From positions 27,883 through 91,882 of the forward strand of contig JAOATY010000003.1 in NCBI GenBank assembly GCA_030157865.1: DNA of 64,000 nt, read 5' to 3'. The position numbers and the translations under genes were made by a program. The notes beneath the pieces are model-generated. The model had not been told where the DNA came from and made no database searches. It saw nothing but the letters and a program-made list of their open reading frames with translations. This document shows positions 46,916 to 56,404 of the stretch, piece by piece; the first letter of the stretch is position 1; every line of letters begins with the position of its first letter. This DNA comes from Candidatus Nanopelagicales bacterium. GTDB lineage: Bacteria; Actinomycetota; Actinomycetes; S36-B12; UBA5976.

Positions 46916-47380
46916 ATGAGTGCAGTAGAAGATCGTTTAGCAGAAGTCGGAATCACAATCCCAGACGTAATTCCACCAGTAGCTTCTTACCTACCTGCCA
47001 CTCGCAGTGGTAACTACGTTTACACCTCAGGACAACTACCTTTCGTTGCAGGTGAACTAATCGCTGCAGGCATCCTTGGCAAAGACATTGATGAAGAAAC
47101 AGGTGCTAAGTGCGCAGAGCAGTGTGCAGTTAACGCAATTGCTGCTGCAAAGTCAGTCATTGGCGACCTAGACAAGATTGTTCGCGTAGTTAAAGTTGTT
47201 GGCTTCGTAGCAAGCACACCAGAATTTACAAAGCAGCCAGTTGTTATCAACGGTGCAAGCGATCTATTCATCAAGGCATTTGGCGATGCAGGTAAGCACG
47301 CGCGCTCAGCTGTAGGTGTCGCAGCACTTCCGCTCAATACACCTGTTGAAGTTGAAGTAATCTTCGAAGTTCGCGATTAA
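46916..47380 (+). CDS. RidA family protein
   Basis: A 154-residue protein of the RidA/YjgF family, trimeric deaminases that remove reactive enamine/imine intermediates. SGNYVYTSGQLPFVAGELIAAG (in segments near 31-52), CAEQCAVNAIAAAKSVIGDLDKIVRVVK and GKHARSAVGVAALPLNTPVEVEVIFEV (in segments) follow the family. The arginine in KHARSAVGVAALP is the usual catalytic one. It starts at ATG behind AGGAAAAA and lies 34 bases before crp. Confidence 0.92.
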   Translation: MSAVEDRLAEVGITIPDVIPPVASYLPATRSGNYVYTSGQLPFVAGELIAAGILGKDIDEETGAKCAEQCAVNAIAAAKSVIGDLDKIVRVVKVVGFVASTPEFTKQPVVINGASDLFIKAFGDAGKHARSAVGVAALPLNTPVEVEVIFEVRD

Positions 47381-47414
47381 TTCTTAAAGTTGAGTTAGCA
47401 GAAAGGCAGCGGAA

Positions 47415-48092
47415 ATGATTGATAGCAATTTGCATCACACTCCGCTGTTTTCTGCGCTCGATGACGAAGCGGCAACTGCACTAAAGCAGTCAATGGTTCC
47501 GCAGACCATTAAGAAAGGTCAGACCCTTTTTCAAGAAGGTGAATCTGGCGATCGCCTTTATGTAGTTACTGAAGGAAAAATTAAGTTAAGCCATGCTTCG
47601 GGTGACGGCCGCGAATCAGTGCTCATGGTTCTCGGACCGGGAGATATGTTTGGCGAACTTTCACTATTTGATCCAGGACCACGAACTGCAACTGCATCGG
47701 CTGTAACTGACGCAGAAGTTTTGGGACTTGGTCACACCGATTTAAACCCTTGGCTAGCAGGCCGTCCTGAAGTTTCAAAAGCTTTGCTTCAGGCTTTGGC
47801 ACATCGCTTGCGTCGCACAAATGAAACTATGTCGGATCTTGTATTCGCAGACGTACCTGGACGCGTTGCAAAAGCACTACTTGAACTTGGCGAAAAGTTT
47901 GGCACAAAAACAAATGATGGTCTTTATGTGCACCACGATTTAACTCAAGAAGAACTTGCCCAACTTGTTGGCGCATCTCGCGAAACCGTAAACAAAGCCT
48001 TGGCTGATTTTGCAAGCCGTGGTTGGGTGAAGCTTGAAACTCGATCTGTTGAGATTCTTGATGTTGAACGGCTATCAAAACGCGCTCGTTAA
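47415..48092 (+). CDS. crp: Crp/Fnr family transcriptional regulator (CRP)
   Basis: A 225-residue cyclic-nucleotide-responsive regulator. The binding cassette is FGELSLFDPGPRTATASA near residues 77-94, with the glutamate and arginine that contact cAMP phosphate. The C-terminal helix-turn-helix has LTQEELAQLVGASRETVNKALADF near 176-199. Both parts are very close to mycobacterial CRP/GlxR types. A perfect TGTGA-N6-TCACA site lies at 20221-20236; other targets in the window were not found. Confidence 0.94.
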   Translation: MIDSNLHHTPLFSALDDEAATALKQSMVPQTIKKGQTLFQEGESGDRLYVVTEGKIKLSHASGDGRESVLMVLGPGDMFGELSLFDPGPRTATASAVTDAEVLGLGHTDLNPWLAGRPEVSKALLQALAHRLRRTNETMSDLVFADVPGRVAKALLELGEKFGTKTNDGLYVHHDLTQEELAQLVGASRETVNKALADFASRGWVKLETRSVEILDVERLSKRAR

Positions 48093-48113
48093 TTAATCAT
48101 CTAGTCTTAAGTA

Positions 48114-48812
48114 ATGTCCCCGCGCGAATCTAAAACTGCCTTAAAGGCTCGCGCCATTGCGATTGATACAAAACTCTCAGAGATGTTTCCGGATGCAAAA
48201 TGCGAATTGGATTATGAAAATCCACTACAGCTATTAGTTGCAACTGTGTTGTCGGCACAATGCACAGATAAACGCGTAAACATGGTGACGCCGGTACTTT
48301 TTGAAAAGTATCCAACTGTTGTGGACCTTGCAGCAGCTCCGATCGAAGACATCGAATCAATTATTAGATCGACAGGTTTTTATCACAACAAAGCATTGTC
48401 AATAAAGGGTCTTTCGGCTGCGATCATAGAACGGTATAACGGCGAAGTGCCAAACACTTTAGAAGAGTTGGTAACACTGCCAGGTGCAGGACGTAAAACC
48501 GCAAACGTTGTTTTAGGCAATGCATTCGGGGTTCCAGGTGTAACTGTGGATACCCATGTTGGTCGAATTGCTAGGCGACTTGGCTGGACCAAGAACACTG
48601 ATCCCGTAAAAGTCGAGTTCGACATCATGGCGATCATGCCCTCGGAGTACTGGACCATGATGAATCATCGATTGATTTTTCTAGGTCGCCGAGTTTGTCA
48701 CTCTCGAAAGCCTGCATGTGGTGCCTGTGAACTGGCCAGCATGTGCCCATCTTTTGGGGAAGGCCCAACCGATCCAACCGAAGCGGCAAAACTAGTGAAG
48801 ACTGGTGACTGA
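48114..48812 (+). CDS. nth: endonuclease III
   Basis: Bifunctional DNA glycosylase/AP lyase that removes oxidised pyrimidines. The 232-residue product has the helix-hairpin-helix LPGAGRKTANVVLG with its catalytic lysine, the catalytic aspartate in TVDTHVGRIARRLGW, and a [4Fe-4S] loop with C195, C202, C205 and C211 in the standard C-x6-C-x2-C-x5-C spacing. It follows crp by 21 bases and overlaps the NUDIX gene by 8. Confidence 0.96.
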   Translation: MSPRESKTALKARAIAIDTKLSEMFPDAKCELDYENPLQLLVATVLSAQCTDKRVNMVTPVLFEKYPTVVDLAAAPIEDIESIIRSTGFYHNKALSIKGLSAAIIERYNGEVPNTLEELVTLPGAGRKTANVVLGNAFGVPGVTVDTHVGRIARRLGWTKNTDPVKVEFDIMAIMPSEYWTMMNHRLIFLGRRVCHSRKPACGACELASMCPSFGEGPTDPTEAAKLVKTGD

Positions 48813-49464
48813 GATGAGTGCGCCAGAGTGGATGAACCAACTGATCACCCGACTGCCAACTTTGCAGCCAAGTGATTTATCTCGGCATGCCGTTCCTGAA
48901 GAGTCCACGCGCGAAGCTGCAGTTCTTGTGCTCTTTGGTCCGCGGGATAATTTTGGCGAAGTTGTAATCATTGAACGCGCTTCACATCTAAAAGCACATC
49001 CTGGCCAGCCAGCCTTTCCAGGTGGTCGCGTTGAAGAAGGTGACAGTTCACTTTCACAAACTGCACTTAGAGAAGCCAAAGAAGAAATTGGTTTAAACCC
49101 AGACTCAATTGAAATTCTTGGCGAGTTACCGCAATTGTGGATTCCACCTTCAAATTTCAAAGTGACACCAGTTCTAGGTTGGTGGCATACCCCACACGAA
49201 ATTACAAACATTGATGCAAATGAAGTTCAAGCCGTACATCAAATTCCTTTAAACGATTTGATCAACCCAAAGAATCGCACCAGAGTTCGACATGTAAACG
49301 GTTCATTTGGTCCTGGTTTTAATGTTGAGTCGATGTTGATCTGGGGATTTACTGGCGGCCTAATTAGTCGCCTGATGGATATCGCAGGCTGGTCTACGCC
49401 TTGGGATGAAACTCAAATCATTGAACTACCTGCACCAGCGCCTAACACTGAAGTAACAAGTTGA
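48805..49464 (+). CDS. NUDIX hydrolase (CoaA-type pyrophosphatase)
   Basis: A 219-residue hydrolase starting at GTG inside the end of nth; ATG 48814 is an alternative. The Nudix box GGRVEEGDSSLSQTALREAKEEIGL (in segments near 72-96) has all key glutamates. ASHLKAHPGQPAFPGGRVE in front of the box is the extended signature of CoA pyrophosphatases (NudL type). The substrate is inferred. Position after nth and before marP matches Rv3672c. Confidence 0.9.
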   Translation: MTEMSAPEWMNQLITRLPTLQPSDLSRHAVPEESTREAAVLVLFGPRDNFGEVVIIERASHLKAHPGQPAFPGGRVEEGDSSLSQTALREAKEEIGLNPDSIEILGELPQLWIPPSNFKVTPVLGWWHTPHEITNIDANEVQAVHQIPLNDLINPKNRTRVRHVNGSFGPGFNVESMLIWGFTGGLISRLMDIAGWSTPWDETQIIELPAPAPNTEVTS

Positions 49465-50651
49465 ATCCGCTTTACCTCGATCTAATCTTGATCGCATTTG
49501 CGGTTTTCATTCTTGTCTCTGGATGGCGACGTGGATTATTTGTAAGTGTCTTATCACTAGTTGGACTAATTTTTGGTGCTTGGTTAAGCCGAGCGTTGAT
49601 CGATATTGTTACTGGTGCTTCAACATCTTCATCACTTACGCGAACAGCGCTTAGTGCAGCAACTCTGTTTATTGGTATCGGTGTAGGTAGCGCCGTTGGC
49701 GGATTTATCGGACGACGCTTACGAAACATATTTAGTTGGTCGCCACTTAGATTGCTCGATAATCTGACGGGCGCTGCATTGTCACTAGTTGCGTGGTCAA
49801 TTGTTTTTTGGTTACTTGCGACAACCTTGTTAGCTGCTCCAATTTCTTCGTTGACGAATACTGTCTCGCAATCAAAAGTCTTAAATGCTCTTGAGCAATA
49901 CATGCCAACAGAAATTCGTGATGGCGTTGAGTCGGTTCGAATCTATGTTTCAAACTCTGGTCTGCCTGAAGGATTTGCAAACGTATTACTTGCTCCAGCG
50001 GTTGAACCACCAGACCTAACAACAGTTGATGCACCCGCGGTTATTGCAGCTTTAGATTCTGTGGTCAAAGTTGAAGGAATTGCCGAAGAGTGCGGCACTC
50101 GCTTAAGTGGCTCGGGATTTGTAATTGGACAAGATCTGATCATTACAAACGCGCACGTCGTTGCTGGAGTAGACAACCCAACCTTGCGCGTTAAAGGCAA
50201 AGGCAAAGCCTTCGAAGGAATAGTGGTCTACTTCGATCCCGCCCGAGATGTTGCAATCATTCGAACCAAAGATTTTCCATCTGTGGCGTTGCGAATCAGT
50301 GAACCACTAAGTCGAAGCGATAGCGCAGTGGTTGCAGGATTTCCTGGTGGTGGGCCGCTTACTTTGATTCCGGCGCGAGTTAGAAGTGTCTCAGAATCTA
50401 AAGGCACTGACATTTATGGAAAAACCGAAGTAACTCGAGAAATTTATGCAATTTCGGCAGACATCAAACAAGGTGATTCCGGTGCCCCAATGTTTGCTTT
50501 AGATGGCACGGTTGCTGGGCTTGTTTTCGCATCCTCAGCAACGGATATCGAAACCGGCTACGCCCTAACTGCCAAAGAGTTTATGGTTGGAGTTGAAACA
50601 GCAAGTACTGCTACGCAAGCCGTAGCAACGGGAGAGTGCTCTGGTGTCTGA
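49461..50651 (+). CDS. marP: MarP-like membrane serine protease
   Basis: A 396-residue protein starting at TTG overlapping the NUDIX stop. The first 130 residues hold four membrane helices of the CvpA fold, with GWRRG after the first. The outer part is a trypsin-like protease with H232 in TNAHVV, D263 in ARDVAII and S340 in QGDSGAP. C211 and C393 could form the disulfide known in mycobacterial MarP, whose catalytic residues fall at nearly the same numbers. MarP protects internal pH in acid by cleaving a peptidoglycan hydrolase; a similar envelope-stress role is inferred. Confidence 0.93.
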   Translation: MNPLYLDLILIAFAVFILVSGWRRGLFVSVLSLVGLIFGAWLSRALIDIVTGASTSSSLTRTALSAATLFIGIGVGSAVGGFIGRRLRNIFSWSPLRLLDNLTGAALSLVAWSIVFWLLATTLLAAPISSLTNTVSQSKVLNALEQYMPTEIRDGVESVRIYVSNSGLPEGFANVLLAPAVEPPDLTTVDAPAVIAALDSVVKVEGIAEECGTRLSGSGFVIGQDLIITNAHVVAGVDNPTLRVKGKGKAFEGIVVYFDPARDVAIIRTKDFPSVALRISEPLSRSDSAVVAGFPGGGPLTLIPARVRSVSESKGTDIYGKTEVTREIYAISADIKQGDSGAPMFALDGTVAGLVFASSATDIETGYALTAKEFMVGVETASTATQAVATGECSGV

Positions 50652-51801
50652 ATCAAAAAGTCCGACTGCTGTGACCCGACTCTGGACGGAACCAGGGCTT
50701 CGTAAACGCGCCGACGTGATGTTCAACTTGTTGGCAGATGTTGAAAGAGACAACGTTTCAAACTTAGTAAGTCAGCTAGCAACGCTTAATGAGTTTTGGC
50801 TGATTATGCGTTTGCTTGATGCGGTTGATTATGGGGCACCAGCAACAGCTGCAACAACCAGCCGACCTGAAGTTCATGCAAAGATTCGAAACCTGGCCCG
50901 ATTGGGTGAAGCAGTATTAAACGTGGACACACATGATTTTGAATCATGGTGTCAGGATGAACAGATTCCGCAGTACATCAGGGACGAGTTAGCCCTTCGA
51001 ATCTGGCCAATGAAAATGCAAGATCAAGCAGTGGGTGCATTCCAATCTTTAATTCCAACCTATGAACTTTTACTAGAAGTTTTCGAGACTCGAATTCTTA
51101 AAGGCGACATCAGTATGGGTCTATCCATAATTCATTTGATGACTGAGTACCTGCCACTTTTGGGCTGGGAAAAAGAATTAGGCCATGCTGGAAATCCAAA
51201 ACAGCTTTCTGAATATCTCTCGCAACCAGATTCAATGTGGCAGACCGATGCTTGCCCACTTAATCGTCAACAGCGTAAAGCTTTCGCAAATGTTCTCACC
51301 GCGAACGAATCACAAAAGAATTGGCGAATCTACCTACGTGATAACCACTCAAGAACAGCAACGTCGCTTGCTATTTGTGCCGGAGTACCAAGCCCTGTTT
51401 CGGAGGTAAGTGGCCAACGAACTTGTCGGACTCCGTGCTCGATCCGAAAAGGTAACAAGGATTTAGCTTGGTCGATGGTGTTAGTGCGAAGACTTAAAGA
51501 GTCATCTCTTTTGACGTTGCGACACGATGCACCTGTTGGCCATTTCTTTTCAGTTCCGCAAGAGCCCGAAATTCTGGCGAGCTGGGAAACCACGTGGCAA
51601 GGATTAATTGCTGATCGAGATGAAGCTCCACGAGCACAGAATCCCCTCTGTTCGGTTACCAGAACTGGTGCCTTGGCGGGTTTTCCCGAACTGCTCGGAG
51701 TAGTGGCTGGAGTAGATGGAGCTATGCAACCATCCAATTTGGTTTCCATGATTGCAGATGAGATAAAGGCTTTAACCGAAGAAGATTCAGTAACAAGATA
51801 A
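50644..51801 (+). CDS. protein of unknown function next to marP
   Basis: A 385-residue soluble protein starting at GTG with 8 bases inside marP. I recognise no family. The first two-thirds look helical (FNLLADVERDNVSNLVSQLATLNEFWLIMRLLDAVDYG in segments near 27-64; ALRIWPMKMQDQAVGAFQSL near 120). The last third is mixed alpha/beta with three cysteines near 247-266 (SLAICAG, then TCRTPCS). No signal peptide or membrane helix is seen. The coupling to marP suggests a shared transcript; the content agrees with its neighbours, so transfer is not indicated. Confidence 0.75.
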   Translation: MSESKSPTAVTRLWTEPGLRKRADVMFNLLADVERDNVSNLVSQLATLNEFWLIMRLLDAVDYGAPATAATTSRPEVHAKIRNLARLGEAVLNVDTHDFESWCQDEQIPQYIRDELALRIWPMKMQDQAVGAFQSLIPTYELLLEVFETRILKGDISMGLSIIHLMTEYLPLLGWEKELGHAGNPKQLSEYLSQPDSMWQTDACPLNRQQRKAFANVLTANESQKNWRIYLRDNHSRTATSLAICAGVPSPVSEVSGQRTCRTPCSIRKGNKDLAWSMVLVRRLKESSLLTLRHDAPVGHFFSVPQEPEILASWETTWQGLIADRDEAPRAQNPLCSVTRTGALAGFPELLGVVAGVDGAMQPSNLVSMIADEIKALTEEDSVTR

Positions 51802-51911
51802 GAAAAAATCTAAATTTCACTTGACCAGAGCAAGAACTAAGAGAACTATCGTTGATAGCAACAGATTTGCAATCAAAGAGTTTTAGTTTTGAGAATGAAA
51901 GAGTTGAAAAA

Positions 51912-53870
51912 ATGAGCGGTGAAGCGTTAGAGAATTTGTCTCACGAGGACCGAGTATTTTTCCCATCTGAAAAATTTGCCGCGCAAGCAAATGGCAAGGC
52001 GGATCTATATGACCGTGCAAAGAATGATCGCGATGGATTCTGGAATGAACAAGCTGAAAATCTTCAGTGGGATACGAAGTGGAGCCAGGTCTTAGATTGG
52101 TCGGATGCGCCAGTTTCTAAATGGTTTGTTGGCGGAAAGTTAAATGTTTCGGTTAACTGTGTAGATCGCCACGTTGCAGCCGGCAATGGTTCGCGAGTAG
52201 CAATTCATTTTGAAGGCGAACGTGGTGATACCCAAACCATCACTTACCAAAACTTGCTTGACTCAGTTAGCCAAGCTGCGAATGCTTTAACGGAATTGGG
52301 AATCAAAGCTGGCGATCGTGTTGCTATCTATATGCCGATGATTCCTGAGGCAGTCATTTCTATGCTGGCTTGCGCGCGAATCGGCGCACCACATTCGGTG
52401 GTGTTCGGCGGCTTTTCTGCAGAGTCACTTCGTAGTCGCATCGAAGATGCATCAGCAAGCTTGGTTATAACTGCAGATGGGGGCTTCCGAAAGGGAAGTG
52501 CTTTTGGTCTTAAGGTCGCAGTCGATGAAGCGATCGAAGATATGCCTAGCGTTAAGAATGTCTTAGTTGTGAAGCGCACAGAGCAAGAAGTTAATTGGAA
52601 TAGCGATCGGGACATTTGGTGGGATGAGATTGTTTCCAGACAGTCAACAAGTCACGCACCACAAGCATTCGATTCTGAGCACCCACTTTTCATTCTTTAC
52701 ACCTCCGGTACGACTGGAAAACCTAAAGGAATTTTGCACACCACTGGTGGCTACTTAACTCAAGCTTCCTACACACACCGAGTCGTCTTTGATCTAAAGC
52801 CTGAGACGGATGTCTATTGGTGTACTGCAGATGTGGGCTGGATTACTGGCCACTCATATGTAACTTACGGACCGCTAGCAAATGGCGCGACACAAGTTAT
52901 TTATGAAGGCACTCCAGATACACCGCACAAGGGACGTTGGTGGGAGATTGTTGCGAAGTACGGCGTGACAATTCTTTACACAGCACCAACTGCAATTCGT
53001 ACCTTTATGAAGTGGGGCGACGAATTCCCACAAGCGCATGATCTATCGACCCTTCGCCTATTAGGTAGCGTTGGCGAACCAATTAATCCTGAAGCTTGGA
53101 TGTGGTACCGCGAAGTTATTGGTGCAAGTAATTGCCCAATCGTTGATACTTGGTGGCAGACCGAAACCGGTGGCATCATGATCAGCCCGCTTCCAGGTGT
53201 TACTGGAACTAAGCCAGGTTCAGCAATGGGTCCGATTCCTGGAATTTCCGCCGAAATCCTTGATGATGCTGGAGTTGCTGTAGGTCATGGAAGCGGCGGC
53301 TATTTAGTTTTAACTCAGCCTTGGCCTGCAATGCTTCGAGGCATTTGGGGCGACATGGAACGTTACAAAGAAACCTATTGGTCACGTTTCAAGTCGCAAT
53401 ATTTCGCAGGCGATGGAGCGAAGTGGGATAACGACGGAGCGATCTGGTTGTTAGGTCGTGTTGACGATGTAATGAATGTTTCTGGTCACCGCATTTCAAC
53501 TACTGAAGTTGAGTCCGCATTAGTTTCCCATCCGACAGTTGCAGAAGCAGCAGTAGTTGGGGCGAATGACGAAACGACCGGGCAAGGAATCGTCGCGTTC
53601 GTCATCTTGCGCGCAGGTTCAGAAGATGGCCCAGGCGTAGCTCAAGAACTACGCGCTCACGTTGCGAAAGAGATCGGAGCGATTGCACGGCCTCGCCAAA
53701 TCTTGATCGTGGCAGAATTGCCAAAGACTCGTTCCGGAAAAATTATGCGTCGCCTGCTCCGAGATGTTGCGGAGAATAGAACACTTGGTGATGTAACAAC
53801 GCTTGCAGATCCAACAATCATGAATTTGATTAGTGATGGCTTGAATAGTTCGTCAACAGATGACGACTAA
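51912..53870 (+). CDS. acs: acetyl-CoA synthetase
   Basis: AMP-forming enzyme that turns acetate, ATP and CoA into acetyl-CoA. I use ATG 51912 (652 residues, family length), preceded by GAAAGAG; the frame extends 60 bases up to a TTG. Motifs: LYTSGTTGKPKGILHTTGGY near 266-285, WWQTETGGIM near 415-424, and RSGKIMRRLLRDV near 618-630 with the lysine that is acetylated for control in other bacteria. It stands between the unknown protein and nhaA; in mycobacteria and streptomycetes acs has the same neighbourhood. Confidence 0.96.
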   Translation: MSGEALENLSHEDRVFFPSEKFAAQANGKADLYDRAKNDRDGFWNEQAENLQWDTKWSQVLDWSDAPVSKWFVGGKLNVSVNCVDRHVAAGNGSRVAIHFEGERGDTQTITYQNLLDSVSQAANALTELGIKAGDRVAIYMPMIPEAVISMLACARIGAPHSVVFGGFSAESLRSRIEDASASLVITADGGFRKGSAFGLKVAVDEAIEDMPSVKNVLVVKRTEQEVNWNSDRDIWWDEIVSRQSTSHAPQAFDSEHPLFILYTSGTTGKPKGILHTTGGYLTQASYTHRVVFDLKPETDVYWCTADVGWITGHSYVTYGPLANGATQVIYEGTPDTPHKGRWWEIVAKYGVTILYTAPTAIRTFMKWGDEFPQAHDLSTLRLLGSVGEPINPEAWMWYREVIGASNCPIVDTWWQTETGGIMISPLPGVTGTKPGSAMGPIPGISAEILDDAGVAVGHGSGGYLVLTQPWPAMLRGIWGDMERYKETYWSRFKSQYFAGDGAKWDNDGAIWLLGRVDDVMNVSGHRISTTEVESALVSHPTVAEAAVVGANDETTGQGIVAFVILRAGSEDGPGVAQELRAHVAKEIGAIARPRQILIVAELPKTRSGKIMRRLLRDVAENRTLGDVTTLADPTIMNLISDGLNSSSTDDD

Positions 53871-53903
53871 TCCATAGGTCTTTTTTCAAAGTAGACTTGG
53901 GTT

Positions 53904-55121
53904 ATGGAACATGCGATTCAGTCTTTTGATGAACTGACTCCAAATTCACGTTCTCGAATTCGCAGGTTACTTCAGAACGAAACCTACAGCGGCGCATTGC
54001 TACTGCTTGCTGCCACAGCTGCAATGATCATCGCGAACTCATCATGGTCTGAATGGTACTTTTCGCTTTCCAACAAAGTAATTGGAATTGAATCAATTCA
54101 CCTTGATCTAACAGTTGCTACATGGGCCGCTGATGGACTACTTGCAATCTTCTTTTTTGTTGCGGGTATGGAATTGAAATACGAATTAGTTTCAGGCTCG
54201 CTGAGTAATCGAGCAAACGCTGCGGTTCCAATTGCTGCAGCTCTTGGCGGAATGATTGTTCCTGCAATTATATTTTCAGTTATCAATGCTGGAAAACCTA
54301 GTGCTTCAGGTTGGGGCATTCCGATGGCAACAGACATCGCCTTTGCGTTAGCAGTGCTCGGAATCGCAGGTCGACGCCTTCCTATTGAACTGCGAGCGTT
54401 CTTGCTTTCACTTGCCGTCGTGGATGACCTGGGCGCAATTATTGTCATTGCTATTTTTTATTCATCTTCAATTGCACTTACTTACCTATTGGCTGCAAGT
54501 TCATGTGTAGTTGTTTTCGCTGCAGCACAGCGTCAAGGAATTCGAAGTCCAATCTTGTACCTGCCGCTTGGAATTGCTACTTGGGTTTTCCTTCACGAAA
54601 GCGGTGTGCATGCCACTATTGCCGGGGTTGCACTTGGTCTGGCTATGCGAATCAAGCTAAAGAAAGGTGAAACTGAGTCGCCGCTAGAGAGTGCACTGGA
54701 TAAATTCCATCCTTGGTCTGCTGGACTTTGTGTCCCAGTATTTGCCTTCTTTGCTGCTGGAATTTCGGTAGTTGGAATTTCGGTTTCACAGGCATTCACT
54801 TCACCAGTTTCTGTTGGTGTGATGCTCGGATTGGTTGTTGGAAAGCCAATCGGGATCTTGGGATTTGCCTGGCTTGCAGCCCGATTCACACGAGCCGAAC
54901 TAAGCAAGTCTCTTTTCTGGGGAGATGTGTTAGCAATTGGATTGCTAGCGGGTGTTGGATTTACCGTATCGCTGTTAATTACCAAACTTGCGTTTGTCGG
55001 CGATGCCGGACTTGATTCACTTGCACGCCTTTCAGTCTTAATGGCCAGCGTAATTGCAGCAGTTTTAGCCGTTATTGCATTGCAGATTAGAAAAAGCGTG
55101 CACTTAGTGCATCAAAAATAA
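53904..55121 (+). CDS. nhaA: Na+/H+ antiporter NhaA
   Basis: A 405-residue membrane antiporter with about 11-12 helices. The signatures are ADGLLAIFFFVAGMELKYE near 72-90, GIPMATDIAFALAVLGIAGRRLP near 136-158, and LAVVDDLGAIIVIAIFYSS near 170-188, where the paired aspartates of VVDD are the ion-binding pair. C-terminal LLAGVGFTVSLLITKLAF is also typical. It starts at ATG 33 bases after acs. Confidence 0.95.
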   Translation: MEHAIQSFDELTPNSRSRIRRLLQNETYSGALLLLAATAAMIIANSSWSEWYFSLSNKVIGIESIHLDLTVATWAADGLLAIFFFVAGMELKYELVSGSLSNRANAAVPIAAALGGMIVPAIIFSVINAGKPSASGWGIPMATDIAFALAVLGIAGRRLPIELRAFLLSLAVVDDLGAIIVIAIFYSSSIALTYLLAASSCVVVFAAAQRQGIRSPILYLPLGIATWVFLHESGVHATIAGVALGLAMRIKLKKGETESPLESALDKFHPWSAGLCVPVFAFFAAGISVVGISVSQAFTSPVSVGVMLGLVVGKPIGILGFAWLAARFTRAELSKSLFWGDVLAIGLLAGVGFTVSLLITKLAFVGDAGLDSLARLSVLMASVIAAVLAVIALQIRKSVHLVHQK

Positions 55122-55169
55122 GTTTCGTTCACCACCTGTATCCCAAGTAGAGTTGGAGGCGGAGGAAAA

Positions 55170-55568
55170 ATGAGCCTAGAAAAAGATTCGAACTTTGTAT
55201 CGATGATTAACTCGATTAAAGATGATCTAACCTCTTTAGTTAATAGTCATATTGAATTGGCGCAAGCAGAGGCTAAAGAATCTGTAGGACGGCTAGCAAA
55301 GTCTTCCGGGTTATTCATAACTGCAGTGGCAATGCTTAATCTTGCAGTCGTTTTTGTCTTCATTGCCGTTGCGTACTACCTCAATACGCGTGGGTATGAA
55401 CTGTGGGTGAGCTTCCTTTTTGTGGTTGGCGGTCTAACACTTGGTGGAGTTCTACTGGGCTTATTGGCAATGCGACAAGCTTCAAAAATTACCTTCGGTA
55501 CAAAAACTGCAAAGTCAGTTACGGATACCGTTAATACAATTTCGAATCTACGTTCGGGTTCCAAGTAA
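55170..55568 (+). CDS. phage holin-X-like membrane protein
   Basis: A 132-residue protein with a helical N-terminal part (SIKDDLTSLVNSHIELAQAEAKESVGRLAKS in segments) and two membrane helices near 47-70 and 80-103. The pattern is that of the actinobacterial holin-X/DUF1469 family. Despite the name there is no phage gene nearby and the gene sits in the same place as Rv3669, so a chromosomal envelope function is more likely. GGAGG precedes its ATG by 10 bases. Confidence 0.85.
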   Translation: MSLEKDSNFVSMINSIKDDLTSLVNSHIELAQAEAKESVGRLAKSSGLFITAVAMLNLAVVFVFIAVAYYLNTRGYELWVSFLFVVGGLTLGGVLLGLLAMRQASKITFGTKTAKSVTDTVNTISNLRSGSK

Positions 55569-55573
55569 CACAA

Positions 55574-56371
55574 GTGTCTTCGCAATCAACAGCCGATCCA
55601 CTTAGTAATCTTCTTTCAATTCCTGGTGTTTCAAGTGAATGTGAGTCAACGCTAAAAGCAATTGACGAATTGATGTGGAATCGCACCGTTCGTCGCCATA
55701 AAGATTCACTAATTCCTTACACTCGACGAATTGCTGGCTTTGCAACTGCTGCTTTAGATGGCGCACAGATGCCAAAAGATCCAACTATGGAACCTGAAGT
55801 TTCGCCAATGGGTTCGCTTTCGGACCAAGGACTTCTTGTAACTGCGGAAGCGGATTTACAACGCTTAGCGTTTAAGACCGAACCACTTAAGGCGCTGGCA
55901 AGACTTCACACTTTTGTGTCTACGGACGAGGATCGTGGTAGGCCGCGAACTGTGAACGATGTCAATGACCCACTTCGACTAGGCAGTTTGCCGCCGCATG
56001 AAGTTTTACAAGATCGAATGAGTCAGTTAGTCGATCTTGTTATTGAATCAAAAGCGCCATCGATTTTGGTAGCAGCTATTGCACATGGTGAACTTGCAAC
56101 CTTGCGCCCATTTACTCAGGGTTCCTATTTAGTTGCACGCGCCAGCACACGTTTGATTCTTGCTGCTCGTGATGTTGATAACGATGGACTTGTAATGAGC
56201 GAGTACGGGGCATTTTTGCTTGGCCGGCCAGCGTATGTGAAAGCACTAACTGGATATATGTCGGGAACTCGTGAAGGCGTTGGCGCTTGGGTTGCGTGGC
56301 AAGGTGAAGCCATTAAACGAGGTATTGAAATGGCTAAAGAATTGGCCGAAATGGCTGACGCCAAAAGTTAA
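55574..56371 (+). CDS. degenerate Fic-fold protein
   Basis: A 265-residue soluble protein starting at GTG. The segment IAHGELATLRPFTQGSYLVARASTRLIL (in parts, 169-196) lines up with the Fic core HPFx(D/N)GNGRxxR, but the catalytic histidine is R178 and the GNGR part reads QGSYLVAR. Upstream, ATAALDGA (57-64) resembles the inhibitory (S/T)xxxE(G/N) helix of Fic proteins. The protein therefore looks like a Fic relative without AMP-transfer chemistry. A related protein next to nhaA/acs is known in streptomycetes, often labelled oxidoreductase. Function unknown. Confidence 0.7.
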   Translation: MSSQSTADPLSNLLSIPGVSSECESTLKAIDELMWNRTVRRHKDSLIPYTRRIAGFATAALDGAQMPKDPTMEPEVSPMGSLSDQGLLVTAEADLQRLAFKTEPLKALARLHTFVSTDEDRGRPRTVNDVNDPLRLGSLPPHEVLQDRMSQLVDLVIESKAPSILVAAIAHGELATLRPFTQGSYLVARASTRLILAARDVDNDGLVMSEYGAFLLGRPAYVKALTGYMSGTREGVGAWVAWQGEAIKRGIEMAKELAEMADAKS

Positions 56372-56404
56372 CTTGAATTTCTGCTAGATATTCGTCACGC
56401 TTGT

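Noticed and set aside
55170..55568. Holin-like protein as a prophage mark
   Set aside because: All neighbours are chromosomal core genes and the family is a chromosomal actinobacterial one; no other phage gene was seen.
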